Shown here: positions 56,907 through 64,000 of the stretch, one piece after another
Layout of the letters: each line of letters starts with the position of its first letter
Numbering within the stretch: position 1 is the stretch's first letter
From: Planctomycetaceae bacterium
GTDB taxonomy: Bacteria > Planctomycetota > Planctomycetia > Pirellulales > Pirellulaceae
NCBI GenBank assembly: GCA_002709225.1
Contig: PAQH01000056.1
Location: 1 to 64,000, forward strand
DNA: 64,000 nucleotides
Direction of reading: 5' to 3'
The notes under the pieces: model-generated
The model's input: the letters and a program-made list of their open reading frames with translations, nothing else
What the model was told of the DNA's origin: nothing
Databases searched by the model: none
Translations under genes and position numbers: made by a program

Positions 56907-57314
56907 GTGTCAAAGCTACCCATCAGTCCCACTCCCTTGATTCGTCACGAAGACGAATGCCCTAGCGAACGCAGCACATGTGGCTGGCGGCATCTATTGA
57001 TCAGCCGCCAGGATCGCGACGTTGCCGCCTGGGTACACGCTGTCGATATCGACGGCGCACAGGAACACTACCATCGCCAGGCCACCGAACTCTACTACGT
57101 CCTAGACGGCGCGGGCAGCGTGACGTTAGATGGAGAAACACACGACGTGCGCACCGGTAGCCTGGTCCACATTCCCCCCGGTGTGGTGCACGGCGCACAA
57201 GGCCGGATGCGCGTTCTGGTTGTGGGTATTCCCGACATCAGTGACGGCGACCTCTTCTTTCCCGAAGCGGGTGGCTCCGCGGCTACCGATCCGAGCCGTA
57301 TCAATCCCGCTTGA
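56907..57314 (+). CDS. Single-domain cupin protein
   Basis: A 135-residue cupin. The metal-binding motif HYHRQATELYYVLDGAGSV (His-x-His ... Glu) is followed by GETHDVRTGSLVHIPPGVVHGAQG with the second His. The start is GTG 56907, placed 8 bases behind GGGA; the frame runs from 56868 but without a ribosome site. Such small cupins are often sugar-binding isomerases or dioxygenases; the role here is unknown. It lies on the same strand as the symporter and may be co-expressed. Confidence 0.87.
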   Translation: MSKLPISPTPLIRHEDECPSERSTCGWRHLLISRQDRDVAAWVHAVDIDGAQEHYHRQATELYYVLDGAGSVTLDGETHDVRTGSLVHIPPGVVHGAQGRMRVLVVGIPDISDGDLFFPEAGGSAATDPSRINPA

Positions 57315-57433
57315 CAGGCCTGGGGGAGGATTTTCTTTAGCGGTTCCCCGGGGGCAATTCTCTCAGCCAGCGCTACCCCACGGCAATCAACTCAGAATCG
57401 CCTGCTTTCGCTACAAAGCCGTGGCCAGCGTGT

Positions 57434-57460
57434 TATAATCCCGTGATTCAATCCGGGATT
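57434..57460 (+). promoter_or_regulatory. TATAAT box overlapping an inverted repeat upstream of the WD40 gene
   Basis: TATAAT at 57434-57439 is a perfect -10 hexamer, though the region 17 bases upstream matches a -35 box poorly. It overlaps the left arm of AATCCCG (57437-57443) / CGGGATT (57454-57460), a perfect 7-bp inverted repeat that could be an operator or a 5' leader hairpin. Confidence 0.35.
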
Positions 57461-57472
57461 TGAATGCACTAT

Positions 57473-57521
57473 GATACTACCCAGGATACTACCCAGGACA
57501 CAACGCAGGGATACAACGCAG
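57473..57521 (+). repeat. Four tandem 12-13-bp units upstream of the WD40 gene
   Basis: GATACTACCCAG occurs twice exactly (57473-57484, 57485-57496), then GACACAACGCAG and GGATACAACGCAG follow without spacing. They lie between the candidate promoter and the ribosome site of the WD40 gene, thus probably in its leader. Confidence 0.8.
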
Positions 57522-57569
57522 GATCCGAACGCGAACCAAGTTGCCCTATCGCCCCCAAAGGAGATTTCC

Positions 57570-59201
57570 ATGACCTGGAATCGTACGTTCTTGACACTTA
57601 CCACCGCCTTCCTGCTGGCTTGTTGCCCAGTTGCAATGACCATGGCCCAGGACGAAGAAGCCGCAGCGGAGGAAGACGCGGCGGCAGAAGACGCAGGAAC
57701 CGCCCTGGCCAAATACGATCGCTGGGTCACCTCACTGGGATTCTCACCGGCAAATAACATGTTGGTCACCGCTGGCGGCCAAAGCCTGCAATACCGACCC
57801 GGTGACGTCAAGATCTGGGATGCGACCAGTGGCAACCTGGTGGCCTCATTTGAAGGTCACTCCAGTAATGTCTGGTCGGTCGCGATCTCCGCCGACGGGA
57901 AAACACTGGTCACCAGTGGCTACGATGGCAAGGTCATCGTCTTTGATGTCGAAAGCAAGAAAGCAAAAGCGACCCTCGCCAAACACAAGGGATGGTGCCG
58001 TAGCGTAGCCATCACTCCCGATGGCAAGCACTTTGCCTCCGCTGGTGAAGATGGGTCCGTTCTAATCTGGGATCTGACAGCCGCTCCCCAGGCCGCCGAG
58101 CAACCGCCCGCACCTGGCAAAGCCGAAGAAGCTCCGGCGTTGAACATCGTCAAGACGATCAAAGCCCACGAACAAGCGGTCTACCAGGTCGCATTTTCCC
58201 GCGACGGTAAGACGCTCGCCACGGCCAGTACAGACAAAACGGTCAAACTTTGGGCCTGGCAGGAAGCAGAACCAAAAGAGACAGCCAAACTGGAAGGTCA
58301 CAGTGACGCTGTCTGGGATGTCAAGTTTTCCGCAGACGGTAGCCAAATCGCGACCGCCAGCGCCGATCGCTCGATCAAGCTCTGGGACGCAGCCGGAAAA
58401 GAACTGGCGACGCTCGTGGGACATAAGGACTGGGTCAGCAACGTAGCTTTCTCACCTGACGGAAAGACCATTGCAAGTACCAGCCATGACCGGTCCACGA
58501 AGCTCTGGAATGTCGAACTGGCAATGAAATTGTCAGCCGAAGTCAAAGCTACGCTCACGAAACTTACCGACAATCAAGCGGCTTCACAGAAAGCCACCGA
58601 TGAGCTAGGTCCCGCTCAAACTGCAGCCGACCAGGCACAGAAAAAAGCGGAAGCCATTACCGCGATCGTCGATTCGCGACGGCTGCCCGAAGAACTCAAA
58701 CAAGTCGAAGCCGCACTATTACTGGCCAAGGACAACCAGATTCTCAAGGAGGCGCGTGACGCCGCTAAGAAAGCAGCGGAAGCAGCCACCAAGGCGGCTG
58801 CCGAAAAGACCAAGGCTTTCGAGGGAGACAAGGATTTCTCGGCCAAATTAAAGACAATCACCGAGGGGCCATTGGCAGACTCCCAAAAGGAAAAACAGAC
58901 CGCGGACAAGGCGGCCACTGACGGGGTCGCTAAGGTCAAAGCGCTCACCGATCAGAAAACGGCTGCCGACAAGGCAATCACCGAGGCGAAAGCCAAACGT
59001 GATGAGCTGTCTGAGCAACAAGCCAAGACCGTAAGCGGCTACAAAGGCAGTGTGTGGACCGTAGCGTTCTCCAACGACGGAAAGTTGTTTGCCACCGGTA
59101 GCCACAAAGATACGTTACGGATCTTCGCGCTCGGAGACGAAGTCCAGGAACTGCATCCGTCACCAGCCGAAGAGGAGGCTGGCGAAGAGGAGGCTGAATA
59201 G
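57570..59201 (+). CDS. Exported WD40 protein with a coiled coil inserted between blades 6 and 7
   Basis: A 543-residue exported protein. The signal peptide (1-27, TTAFLLACCPVAMTMAQ) is followed by an Ala/Glu-rich linker (28-47). Six WD40 blades occupy about 49-318, each with a GH...V...FSPDGK...S.D..V.LWD pattern. Residues about 318-489 are a Lys/Glu/Ala-rich coiled coil with no WD features. A seventh blade (YKGSVWTVAFSNDGKLFATGS, about 490-521) then completes the ring, so the coiled coil is an insertion, not a tail. The C-terminus is acidic. AAAGGAG is 6 bases before ATG 57570. A strong terminator follows. It is probably a periplasmic or surface scaffold. Confidence 0.92.
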   Translation: MTWNRTFLTLTTAFLLACCPVAMTMAQDEEAAAEEDAAAEDAGTALAKYDRWVTSLGFSPANNMLVTAGGQSLQYRPGDVKIWDATSGNLVASFEGHSSNVWSVAISADGKTLVTSGYDGKVIVFDVESKKAKATLAKHKGWCRSVAITPDGKHFASAGEDGSVLIWDLTAAPQAAEQPPAPGKAEEAPALNIVKTIKAHEQAVYQVAFSRDGKTLATASTDKTVKLWAWQEAEPKETAKLEGHSDAVWDVKFSADGSQIATASADRSIKLWDAAGKELATLVGHKDWVSNVAFSPDGKTIASTSHDRSTKLWNVELAMKLSAEVKATLTKLTDNQAASQKATDELGPAQTAADQAQKKAEAITAIVDSRRLPEELKQVEAALLLAKDNQILKEARDAAKKAAEAATKAAAEKTKAFEGDKDFSAKLKTITEGPLADSQKEKQTADKAATDGVAKVKALTDQKTAADKAITEAKAKRDELSEQQAKTVSGYKGSVWTVAFSNDGKLFATGSHKDTLRIFALGDEVQELHPSPAEEEAGEEEAE

Positions 59202-59239
59202 ACTCTTACCGTCTCAACGGCGATGTCTTAACCATCCAG

Positions 59240-59284
59240 CGCCTCACGGAGTCTTGTCAACCACGACTCCGTGAGGCGTTTTCT
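59240..59284 (+). terminator. Rho-independent terminator of the WD40 gene
   Basis: Perfect 14-bp inverted repeat CGCCTCACGGAGTC (59240-59253) and GACTCCGTGAGGCG (59265-59278), loop of 11 bases, followed on the plus strand by TTTTC. It lies 38 bases after the WD40 stop codon. Confidence 0.92.
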
Positions 59285-59358
59285 ATTGATCCCGCAAACG
59301 GCCGCTGTCCTACCGACGTCTGCCGGTCTATTGAGACCGCTCTCTATCTTGACGCGCA

Positions 59359-60480
59359 TCACGTCCCCAATGACGATTGGATCTCAGCGCGGACTGCAGG
59401 CTCTGACTCCTCGGCCAAACGCGCTCGTAATGCTTCGGTAGCTGCCACCTGCCGATGACGGCCGAGCGCCCACGCCACTGCGGCGCGGACGATCATCTCC
59501 TGGTCATGCAAACCTTTCAAGAGTGCATCCAGACCTCTCGCCGACGGTCGATTACCCAATACGATTGCGGCATTCCTCAACAAGCCTCGGCGTTTTGAAC
59601 GCCATAAAGGCGTTTTCCGAAAGCGTTGGCGAAACCCCGCTTCATCCAAATCAAATAGTCGTACAACATCCAATGGATACTGCTGAGAATCCGCCGCGAA
59701 TTGGCTTTCTTGCGCAGCTGGAGCAGCGCGATTCCAGGGGCAGACTTCCTGGCAGACATCACAACCAAATACCCAATTGTCGATCCCGTCGCGTAATTCC
59801 GCAGGGACCGAATCCCGTAATTCGATCGTCAGGTAACTGATGCAACGCGTAGCATCGAGGACGTACGGCTCCGGAAACGCGGCCGTTGGACACGCATCCA
59901 AACAGGCGCGACAGCTCCCACAATAGTCACTTTCGTAAGGAGTGTCGTATTCGAGTAGCTGGTCACTGAGTAGCGCAGCCAAAAAGAACCAGCTCCCTTG
60001 TTGCCGGTTCAGCAATAGCGTGTGTTTACCTACCCAGCCCAATCCGGCAAGCTGCGCAAACTCGCGTTCTAGAAGAGGCGCTGTATCAACCACACCCCGC
60101 AACCGGGCCCCGGGATCCTGCTGATGGTACCAGCGCACCAGCTCTTTCAATCGCTCATGGATCAAGTCGTGATAGTCGATTGTGCCCCACGCGTAACATG
60201 AGACCCGACCTTCAGACTGCTCCGCGGCAACCGATTCTCCAGAACGATAGTTCATACCCAGCATCAGAATACTGCGAACCCCATCGAGCACCGATCGAGG
60301 ATGGGTATATGCTGCCTGCCGGTCAATCAGATAACGCATTTCTCCAGCGTAGCCGGCCGCGAGCCAATCGTGAAAGCGACTGAGACCCTGTGGTGAAACT
60401 GCCGGACACACGCCGGTCAATTGAAAACCCAGTTCTCCGGCGCGTCGTTTCAAAAGACGGGTAAATCCAGGCAGCTTCAT
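59359..60480 (-). CDS. queG: Epoxyqueuosine reductase
   Basis: QueG (373 aa) reduces epoxyqueuosine to queuosine in tRNA using cobalamin and two iron-sulfur clusters. MRYLIDRQ, VVDTAPLLEREFAQLAGLGWVGKHTLLL (with the catalytic Asp) and the ferredoxin-like blocks CGSCRACLDACP and CDVCQEVCPWNR are all present. The C-terminal 80 residues form HEAT-like repeats (DALLKGLHDQEMIVRAAVAWALG), as in other long QueG proteins. Length matches the long form. It is convergent with the WD40 gene. Other queuosine genes are not in the window. Confidence 0.96.
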   Translation of the reverse strand: MKLPGFTRLLKRRAGELGFQLTGVCPAVSPQGLSRFHDWLAAGYAGEMRYLIDRQAAYTHPRSVLDGVRSILMLGMNYRSGESVAAEQSEGRVSCYAWGTIDYHDLIHERLKELVRWYHQQDPGARLRGVVDTAPLLEREFAQLAGLGWVGKHTLLLNRQQGSWFFLAALLSDQLLEYDTPYESDYCGSCRACLDACPTAAFPEPYVLDATRCISYLTIELRDSVPAELRDGIDNWVFGCDVCQEVCPWNRAAPAAQESQFAADSQQYPLDVVRLFDLDEAGFRQRFRKTPLWRSKRRGLLRNAAIVLGNRPSARGLDALLKGLHDQEMIVRAAVAWALGRHRQVAATEALRARLAEESEPAVRAEIQSSLGT

Positions 60481-60577
60481 GCCAGTTGCTCGTTACGGTT
60501 GTAATCGACGGGCGGGCAATTACCGTGAAAGAATACCAAGGTCTCTCGTGAACACCACCATTGCAAGGAACTCAATC

Positions 60578-61057
60578 ATGAATGCCATCCTGCGCAAGGC
60601 AATCTATGGCATCATCGCCACCCTGGGCGTGGCATCAACACTACCAGCGGAGGCTCCCAGCGATCGATGGTTTTCGTCGGACTCGTGGCTGTATAGCCGT
60701 TCGCTCTACAGTCTGGGACGACTACCCTTGCCACCCTATTTCGCACTGCATCCTCCGGTCTACTATGGAATTCGTTATCAACGACCCTACGGAGTGAGCC
60801 CCTTTGCCTCCCCCTCACAATTGCAGGCACCGCAACCGGGCTATGCAGCCGTTCCCTGGCCAACCGAAATCTCCGGCAACCCATCGTCCGGTCGACCTCA
60901 GCCTCACACTCCGCCAGCAAAAACAGCGCGCACGACAGACCGATCTCGAATCATCATCAACCCGTATTATCAACCTGTAGAAAAGTCCGCCGCCGAGGAC
61001 AGCAATCCGACAACGCACCCGTCCACAGATAAGTCACGCGCACTACTCGATTCGTGA
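60578..61057 (+). CDS. Small secreted Pro/Tyr-rich protein
   Basis: A 159-residue protein with a signal peptide (KAIYGIIATLGVASTLPAEA). The mature part contains LPLPPYFALHPPVYYGIRYQ then RPYGVSPFASP, a Tyr/Pro-rich block that I recall from many planctomycete secreted proteins. The remainder is a Pro/Ser/Thr-rich tail without structure. AAGGA is 8 bases before ATG 60578. Function unknown; wall or matrix association is a guess. It is divergent from queG with 97 bases between starts. Confidence 0.78.
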   Translation: MNAILRKAIYGIIATLGVASTLPAEAPSDRWFSSDSWLYSRSLYSLGRLPLPPYFALHPPVYYGIRYQRPYGVSPFASPSQLQAPQPGYAAVPWPTEISGNPSSGRPQPHTPPAKTARTTDRSRIIINPYYQPVEKSAAEDSNPTTHPSTDKSRALLDS

Positions 61058-61139
61058 ACCACACAAAGCTGCTCCTGAACGCCGCGCCCCCATCTGCGCG
61101 GTCAGACCGTCTGGCAGGACTCCAGCTGGTGCCAGGGAC

Positions 61140-62624
61140 TCAGGCCAACACACCTCGCAGGACGCGCCCGTGTACATCGGTCAGGCTTTCTTCACGGCCC
61201 TGGTGAAAATAAGTCAAGTGCTCGTGATTGAGCCCCATCAAGTGCAATGCCGTGGCATGAACATCATGAACGTGCGCTTTGTCCTCAACCGCCGCAAACC
61301 CAAATTCGTCGGTAGCACCATACTGCATCCCGCCGCGCACACCGCCACCGGCTAACCACATCGAAAAACCATACGGGTTGTGATTTCTTCCGGGTGCATT
61401 TTTGCCTTCACTGAACGGCATGCGGCCAAATTCGCCACCCCAGATCACCAGGGTTGTTTCCAATAACCCGCGCTGTTCAAGATCTGTCAGCAGCGCACTG
61501 ATCGGCAAGTCAACTTCGGCACCGTGCTTGCCGTGGTTTGTTTCAATGCTTTCATGCGCATCCCAAGTATCTTCCAGGTGACCACCCCCCGAATACAGTT
61601 GAATAAACCGAACTCCCCGTTCCACAAGTCGACGGGCGATCAAGCAATTCCGACCGAACTCGTCAGTCGGCTGTTTACCGACGCCATAGGCTTCAAGAGT
61701 ACGGGCAGATTCGCGCGCTAAATCAACCGCTTCGGGAGCTTCTGACTGCATTCGAAATGCCAATTCATAAGACTGCATGCGAGCCAGCAATTCCTGGCCC
61801 CCCGGTCGTGCACGCAAATGGCGCTGGTTCAGTTTCTCCAATAAATCCAACTGCCGGCGCTGGGAAGTGCGGTCGAGGTACTTGGGGCCTTGCAAATCCA
61901 GAATTGGGTTACCGACAGGACGGAACAGGGTGCCCTGAAAGGTCGAGGGCATGAAGCCACTCGACCAATTGGGTTGCCCTGAAATCGGGCCTCCGCGTTT
62001 ATCCAACATTACGACATAACCTGGCAGGCTCTGATTCAACGTCCCCAAACCATAAACACACCAACTCCCCAGAGAGGGCCTGCCAATAAAGGTGCTGCCG
62101 GTGTTCATGGCAACCAATGCCGAACCGTGGGCGTGGCTATCCGCCTGGCACGAATTAATAACCGCCAGTTTGTCGGCGTGCTTGCGGACGTTGGGAAAGT
62201 AGTCGGAGATCATCAATCCACTTTCCCCGCCCGGCCGAAAGGGACGCCAATTGGCCGTTAGAAAACCAACTTTGCGCCCTCCAGAATTGATGTACTCCTT
62301 GTCCTTCGGCAACTCCATGCCAGAGTACCTTTTGAGCTCTGGCTTGTAATCAAACGTATCGACCTGACTTGGCGCTCCATTCATTGTCAAAAAGATACAA
62401 CTCTTCACTTGTGTGGGATGCTGAGGCGGCTTTGGGGCCAGCGGGCCAGCGGGTGTGGGACGCTCCGCGGCCACGCCATGACGGGCGAAAAAACCATCGT
62501 TTGCCAGTTCTGCAGCCAGGGCCATCCCAGTAAAACCGGCACCCATTTCCCAAACAAATTCACGTCTTGTCTGGCCACACGGAAACATCTGCGCGTGGGG
62601 AGACTCTCGGTTGAACATGTTCAT
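61140..62624 (-). CDS. DUF1501 family exported protein (partner of the DUF1553 protein)
   Basis: A 494-residue DUF1501 protein. The N-terminus carries a Tat-type signal (QTRREFVWEMGAGFTGMALA). Blocks SCIFLTMNGAPSQVDTFDYKP, KLAVINSCQADSHAHGSAL, DTWDAHESIETNHGKHG, LETTLVIWGGEFGRMPFSEG and GRNHNPYGFSMWLAGGG are typical, as is the ending DVHATALHLMGLNHEHLTYFHQGREESLTDVHG. ATG 62624 is backed by GGTGA 5 bases upstream; the frame opens slightly earlier at 62657. It follows the DUF1553 gene by 40 bases on the same strand, so the two are an operon. Compared with the copy at 15776 the core is conserved but the central region differs. Confidence 0.93.
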   Translation of the reverse strand: MNMFNRESPHAQMFPCGQTRREFVWEMGAGFTGMALAAELANDGFFARHGVAAERPTPAGPLAPKPPQHPTQVKSCIFLTMNGAPSQVDTFDYKPELKRYSGMELPKDKEYINSGGRKVGFLTANWRPFRPGGESGLMISDYFPNVRKHADKLAVINSCQADSHAHGSALVAMNTGSTFIGRPSLGSWCVYGLGTLNQSLPGYVVMLDKRGGPISGQPNWSSGFMPSTFQGTLFRPVGNPILDLQGPKYLDRTSQRRQLDLLEKLNQRHLRARPGGQELLARMQSYELAFRMQSEAPEAVDLARESARTLEAYGVGKQPTDEFGRNCLIARRLVERGVRFIQLYSGGGHLEDTWDAHESIETNHGKHGAEVDLPISALLTDLEQRGLLETTLVIWGGEFGRMPFSEGKNAPGRNHNPYGFSMWLAGGGVRGGMQYGATDEFGFAAVEDKAHVHDVHATALHLMGLNHEHLTYFHQGREESLTDVHGRVLRGVLA

Positions 62625-62664
62625 TTGTTTCACCGTCTTTTGTTTCAGCGTTGGCAAGCTGATT

Positions 62665-64000
62665 TCAGTCTACAAAAATGAACTCGTTGGTATTCAGTAG
62701 CACATGGCAAAGCGAAGCCAATGCCAAACGCTGAGGATCCGGTTGCGTCGGTGTGATCTGAATTCCGTATCGGGATGCCAGATAACCCCACACCTGCTCA
62801 CGCTCTGACTGCGGCAGTGCTCGATCAAATACCAGTAACTCAGCGATGTCGCCGTGCCAGTATTCTCCATTAATGTTACCCTGCGTTCCGATGACGTACG
62901 GAGAATTCAATACGCGTGCTGACAATGATTGGTCCTGCCGCGCTAGCGGCTCAGAATTCTGAAACGTAACAGCTTCTCGACTTCCATTGATCGCTGTGAT
63001 TACAAACACCTGTTGGGGATTCTTAATCACGCCCGCCGGATTGAAAGCATCGGTAAAACGAACACGCCCGTTTCCAGTAGTTCCCAGGAACAGTGAAGTG
63101 GTACTATTCCCGTTGCGACTGTTCCAGTTGGAAATCACCTCGCGATGTCCAGAAGCTCCCAAATCGGTCACCACGGCAAACAGACTGAACTGCGGGGATC
63201 GAACCACCTGTCCGGCAAGTTGCAAGAACGTGCCGCGACCACTGAACCGCACGGCCGGTTTGCCTCCCAGTGCGGCAACCACCAGCTGAGGCCGGCGTTC
63301 TGGATTCGCCTGTGAGGCGTGATGCGCATCGGCCGGAACCCGCTCAGAATTGGCAACATCGCGCCAAACAAGTACCCGACCCTGGTCATCGGACTCCACC
63401 CCCCGATCAGCACGCAACCATAGCTCCAGGGACGTCCGCACAGGTAGTTGTTTCGCCTCCACGATCGTTGGCACTCGTTCCTCCTGGCGGGTCCGCAACT
63501 GGACCAACTGCTGTTGCAAATGTGCTTCCGCAAACTCGACTTCCGGCCGTGTGGGTGACCGTCCAAGCACCAGCTGCCAAGCACGGCGAATCGTCGACCT
63601 TGTTGCCTGCTGCGAACCGGTTTCACGTAGTAACCTATCCGCCATCGCACGCGATTGCGCGTGTACAAAGTGGTTATTCAATAGGGCCAGAGCCTGGGGA
63701 GCGACAACTGTCACCTCACGCTGCGCGCAGGACGAAGTCGTGTCCGCAAAGTCAAAGGTCGTCATAAAGGGTAGCAAACGAGATCTCTTGGTCATCATGT
63801 AAACACTGCGGCGTGATCGCTGAGAAGCGGTCGAGACGGTCCACGCTCGCGCTTTTCTCGACAAACCTTCCAACGCATCCGCGCTCATCTTGGGGAAGAA
63901 GCTCGGACCTTGCATCTGTACATTAAGCTGCCCACTGACGGTTAACATCGCATCGCGCAACGCCTCTGCATCCAATCGGATACGGTTCTGACGCCACCAG
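62665..64000 (-). CDS. DUF1553 protein with an inserted LamG/concanavalin-like domain (5' end cut by window)
   Basis: The C-terminal 445 residues of a PSCyt1/DUF1549/DUF1553 protein; the start lies beyond the right edge. The visible part begins WWRQNRIRLDAEALRDAMLTVSGQLN, the classic DUF1553 core, and continues FDFADTTSSCAQREVTVVAPQALALLNN. After an AWQLVLGRSPTRPEVEF block a beta-sandwich of about 210 residues is inserted, starting SLELWLRADRGVES and ending EYWHGDIAELLVFDRALPQSEREQVWGYLASRYGI, which is a LamG/concanavalin-like lectin fold. Only then does the family end LASLCHVLLNTNEFIFVD appear. The DUF1501 partner gene follows after 40 bases. Confidence 0.9.
   Translation of the reverse strand, partial: WWRQNRIRLDAEALRDAMLTVSGQLNVQMQGPSFFPKMSADALEGLSRKARAWTVSTASQRSRRSVYMMTKRSRLLPFMTTFDFADTTSSCAQREVTVVAPQALALLNNHFVHAQSRAMADRLLRETGSQQATRSTIRRAWQLVLGRSPTRPEVEFAEAHLQQQLVQLRTRQEERVPTIVEAKQLPVRTSLELWLRADRGVESDDQGRVLVWRDVANSERVPADAHHASQANPERRPQLVVAALGGKPAVRFSGRGTFLQLAGQVVRSPQFSLFAVVTDLGASGHREVISNWNSRNGNSTTSLFLGTTGNGRVRFTDAFNPAGVIKNPQQVFVITAINGSREAVTFQNSEPLARQDQSLSARVLNSPYVIGTQGNINGEYWHGDIAELLVFDRALPQSEREQVWGYLASRYGIQITPTQPDPQRLALASLCHVLLNTNEFIFVD

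Noticed and set aside
57437-57460. Inverted repeat considered as a terminator of the cupin gene
   Set aside because: No T tract follows and it lies 120 bases past the stop, next to a TATAAT box, so a regulatory role upstream of the WD40 gene fits better.

Overview
The window reads as chromosomal DNA of a planctomycete, most likely a Pirellulales-type member of the Planctomycetota. The evidence is the density of lineage-typical families: three DUF1501 exported proteins, two PSCyt1/DUF1549/DUF1553 proteins with CxxCH haem-like motifs, a DUF1559 pseudopilin-like protein, a sulfatase, PPC-domain and WD40 exported proteins, a CehA/McbA hydrolase and a Gly/Met-repeat exported protein. Housekeeping genes are scattered singly (argJ, leuD, selD, proB, purF, trmB, queG) instead of sitting in classical operons. 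I see no rRNA, tRNA, CRISPR array, insertion sequence or prophage.

Layout. 1-2.9 kb: argJ (cut by the left edge), a MoaB-like gene and a Gly/Met-repeat exported protein with a strong terminator, all on the minus strand. 3.4-6.8 kb: two overlapping GTPase genes of the DUF697 type plus a gamma-glutamylcyclotransferase-like gene. 7-17.3 kb: exported beta-lactamase-fold hydrolase and DUF1501; leuD and an NfeD-type membrane protease on the minus strand; then a DUF1549/DUF1553 protein with two discoidin-like modules followed by DUF1501. 17.5-26.8 kb: FlK-like thioesterase, isochorismatase/ThuA fusion, TPP enzyme, PPC-domain protein, truncated globin, sulfatase and pterin dehydratase. 27-32.5 kb: amino-acid permease, DUF885 protein and an unrecognised exported protein. 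32.6-38.7 kb: planctomycete-type HTH-like protein, selD, proB, purF, trmB. 38.9-45.7 kb: large membrane protein with an ABC ATPase, a SnoaL/CaMKII-AD-like protein, then a lipoprotein/DUF1559/HEAT group. 45.7-48.7 kb: DUF1537 sugar-acid kinase and PdxA-family dehydrogenase (a catabolic pair) and a cyclophilin-like protein. 48.9-57.3 kb: CehA/McbA protein, PLP dehydratase, PhyH dioxygenase, acyltransferase, sodium symporter, cupin. 57.4-64 kb: WD40/coiled-coil protein with terminator, queG, a small Pro/Tyr-rich secreted protein, DUF1501 and a DUF1553 protein cut by the right edge.

The most striking observation is selD (33527-34585). Its 5' end is hidden because an in-frame TGA at 33584-33586 occupies the position of the catalytic cysteine, and a hairpin with a GGT loop follows at the distance expected of a bacterial SECIS. 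The organism therefore very probably makes selenocysteine, and its SelD is itself a selenoprotein. Other notable points are a seven-bladed WD40 propeller whose last two blades are separated by a long coiled coil, the overlapping membrane/soluble GTPase pair, and the different sugar-binding-type modules placed at different points in the two DUF1549/DUF1553 proteins.

Start codons were re-chosen in many genes from Shine-Dalgarno spacing and signal peptides. All family calls rest on reading the sequence and recalled family motifs; no database search was run.
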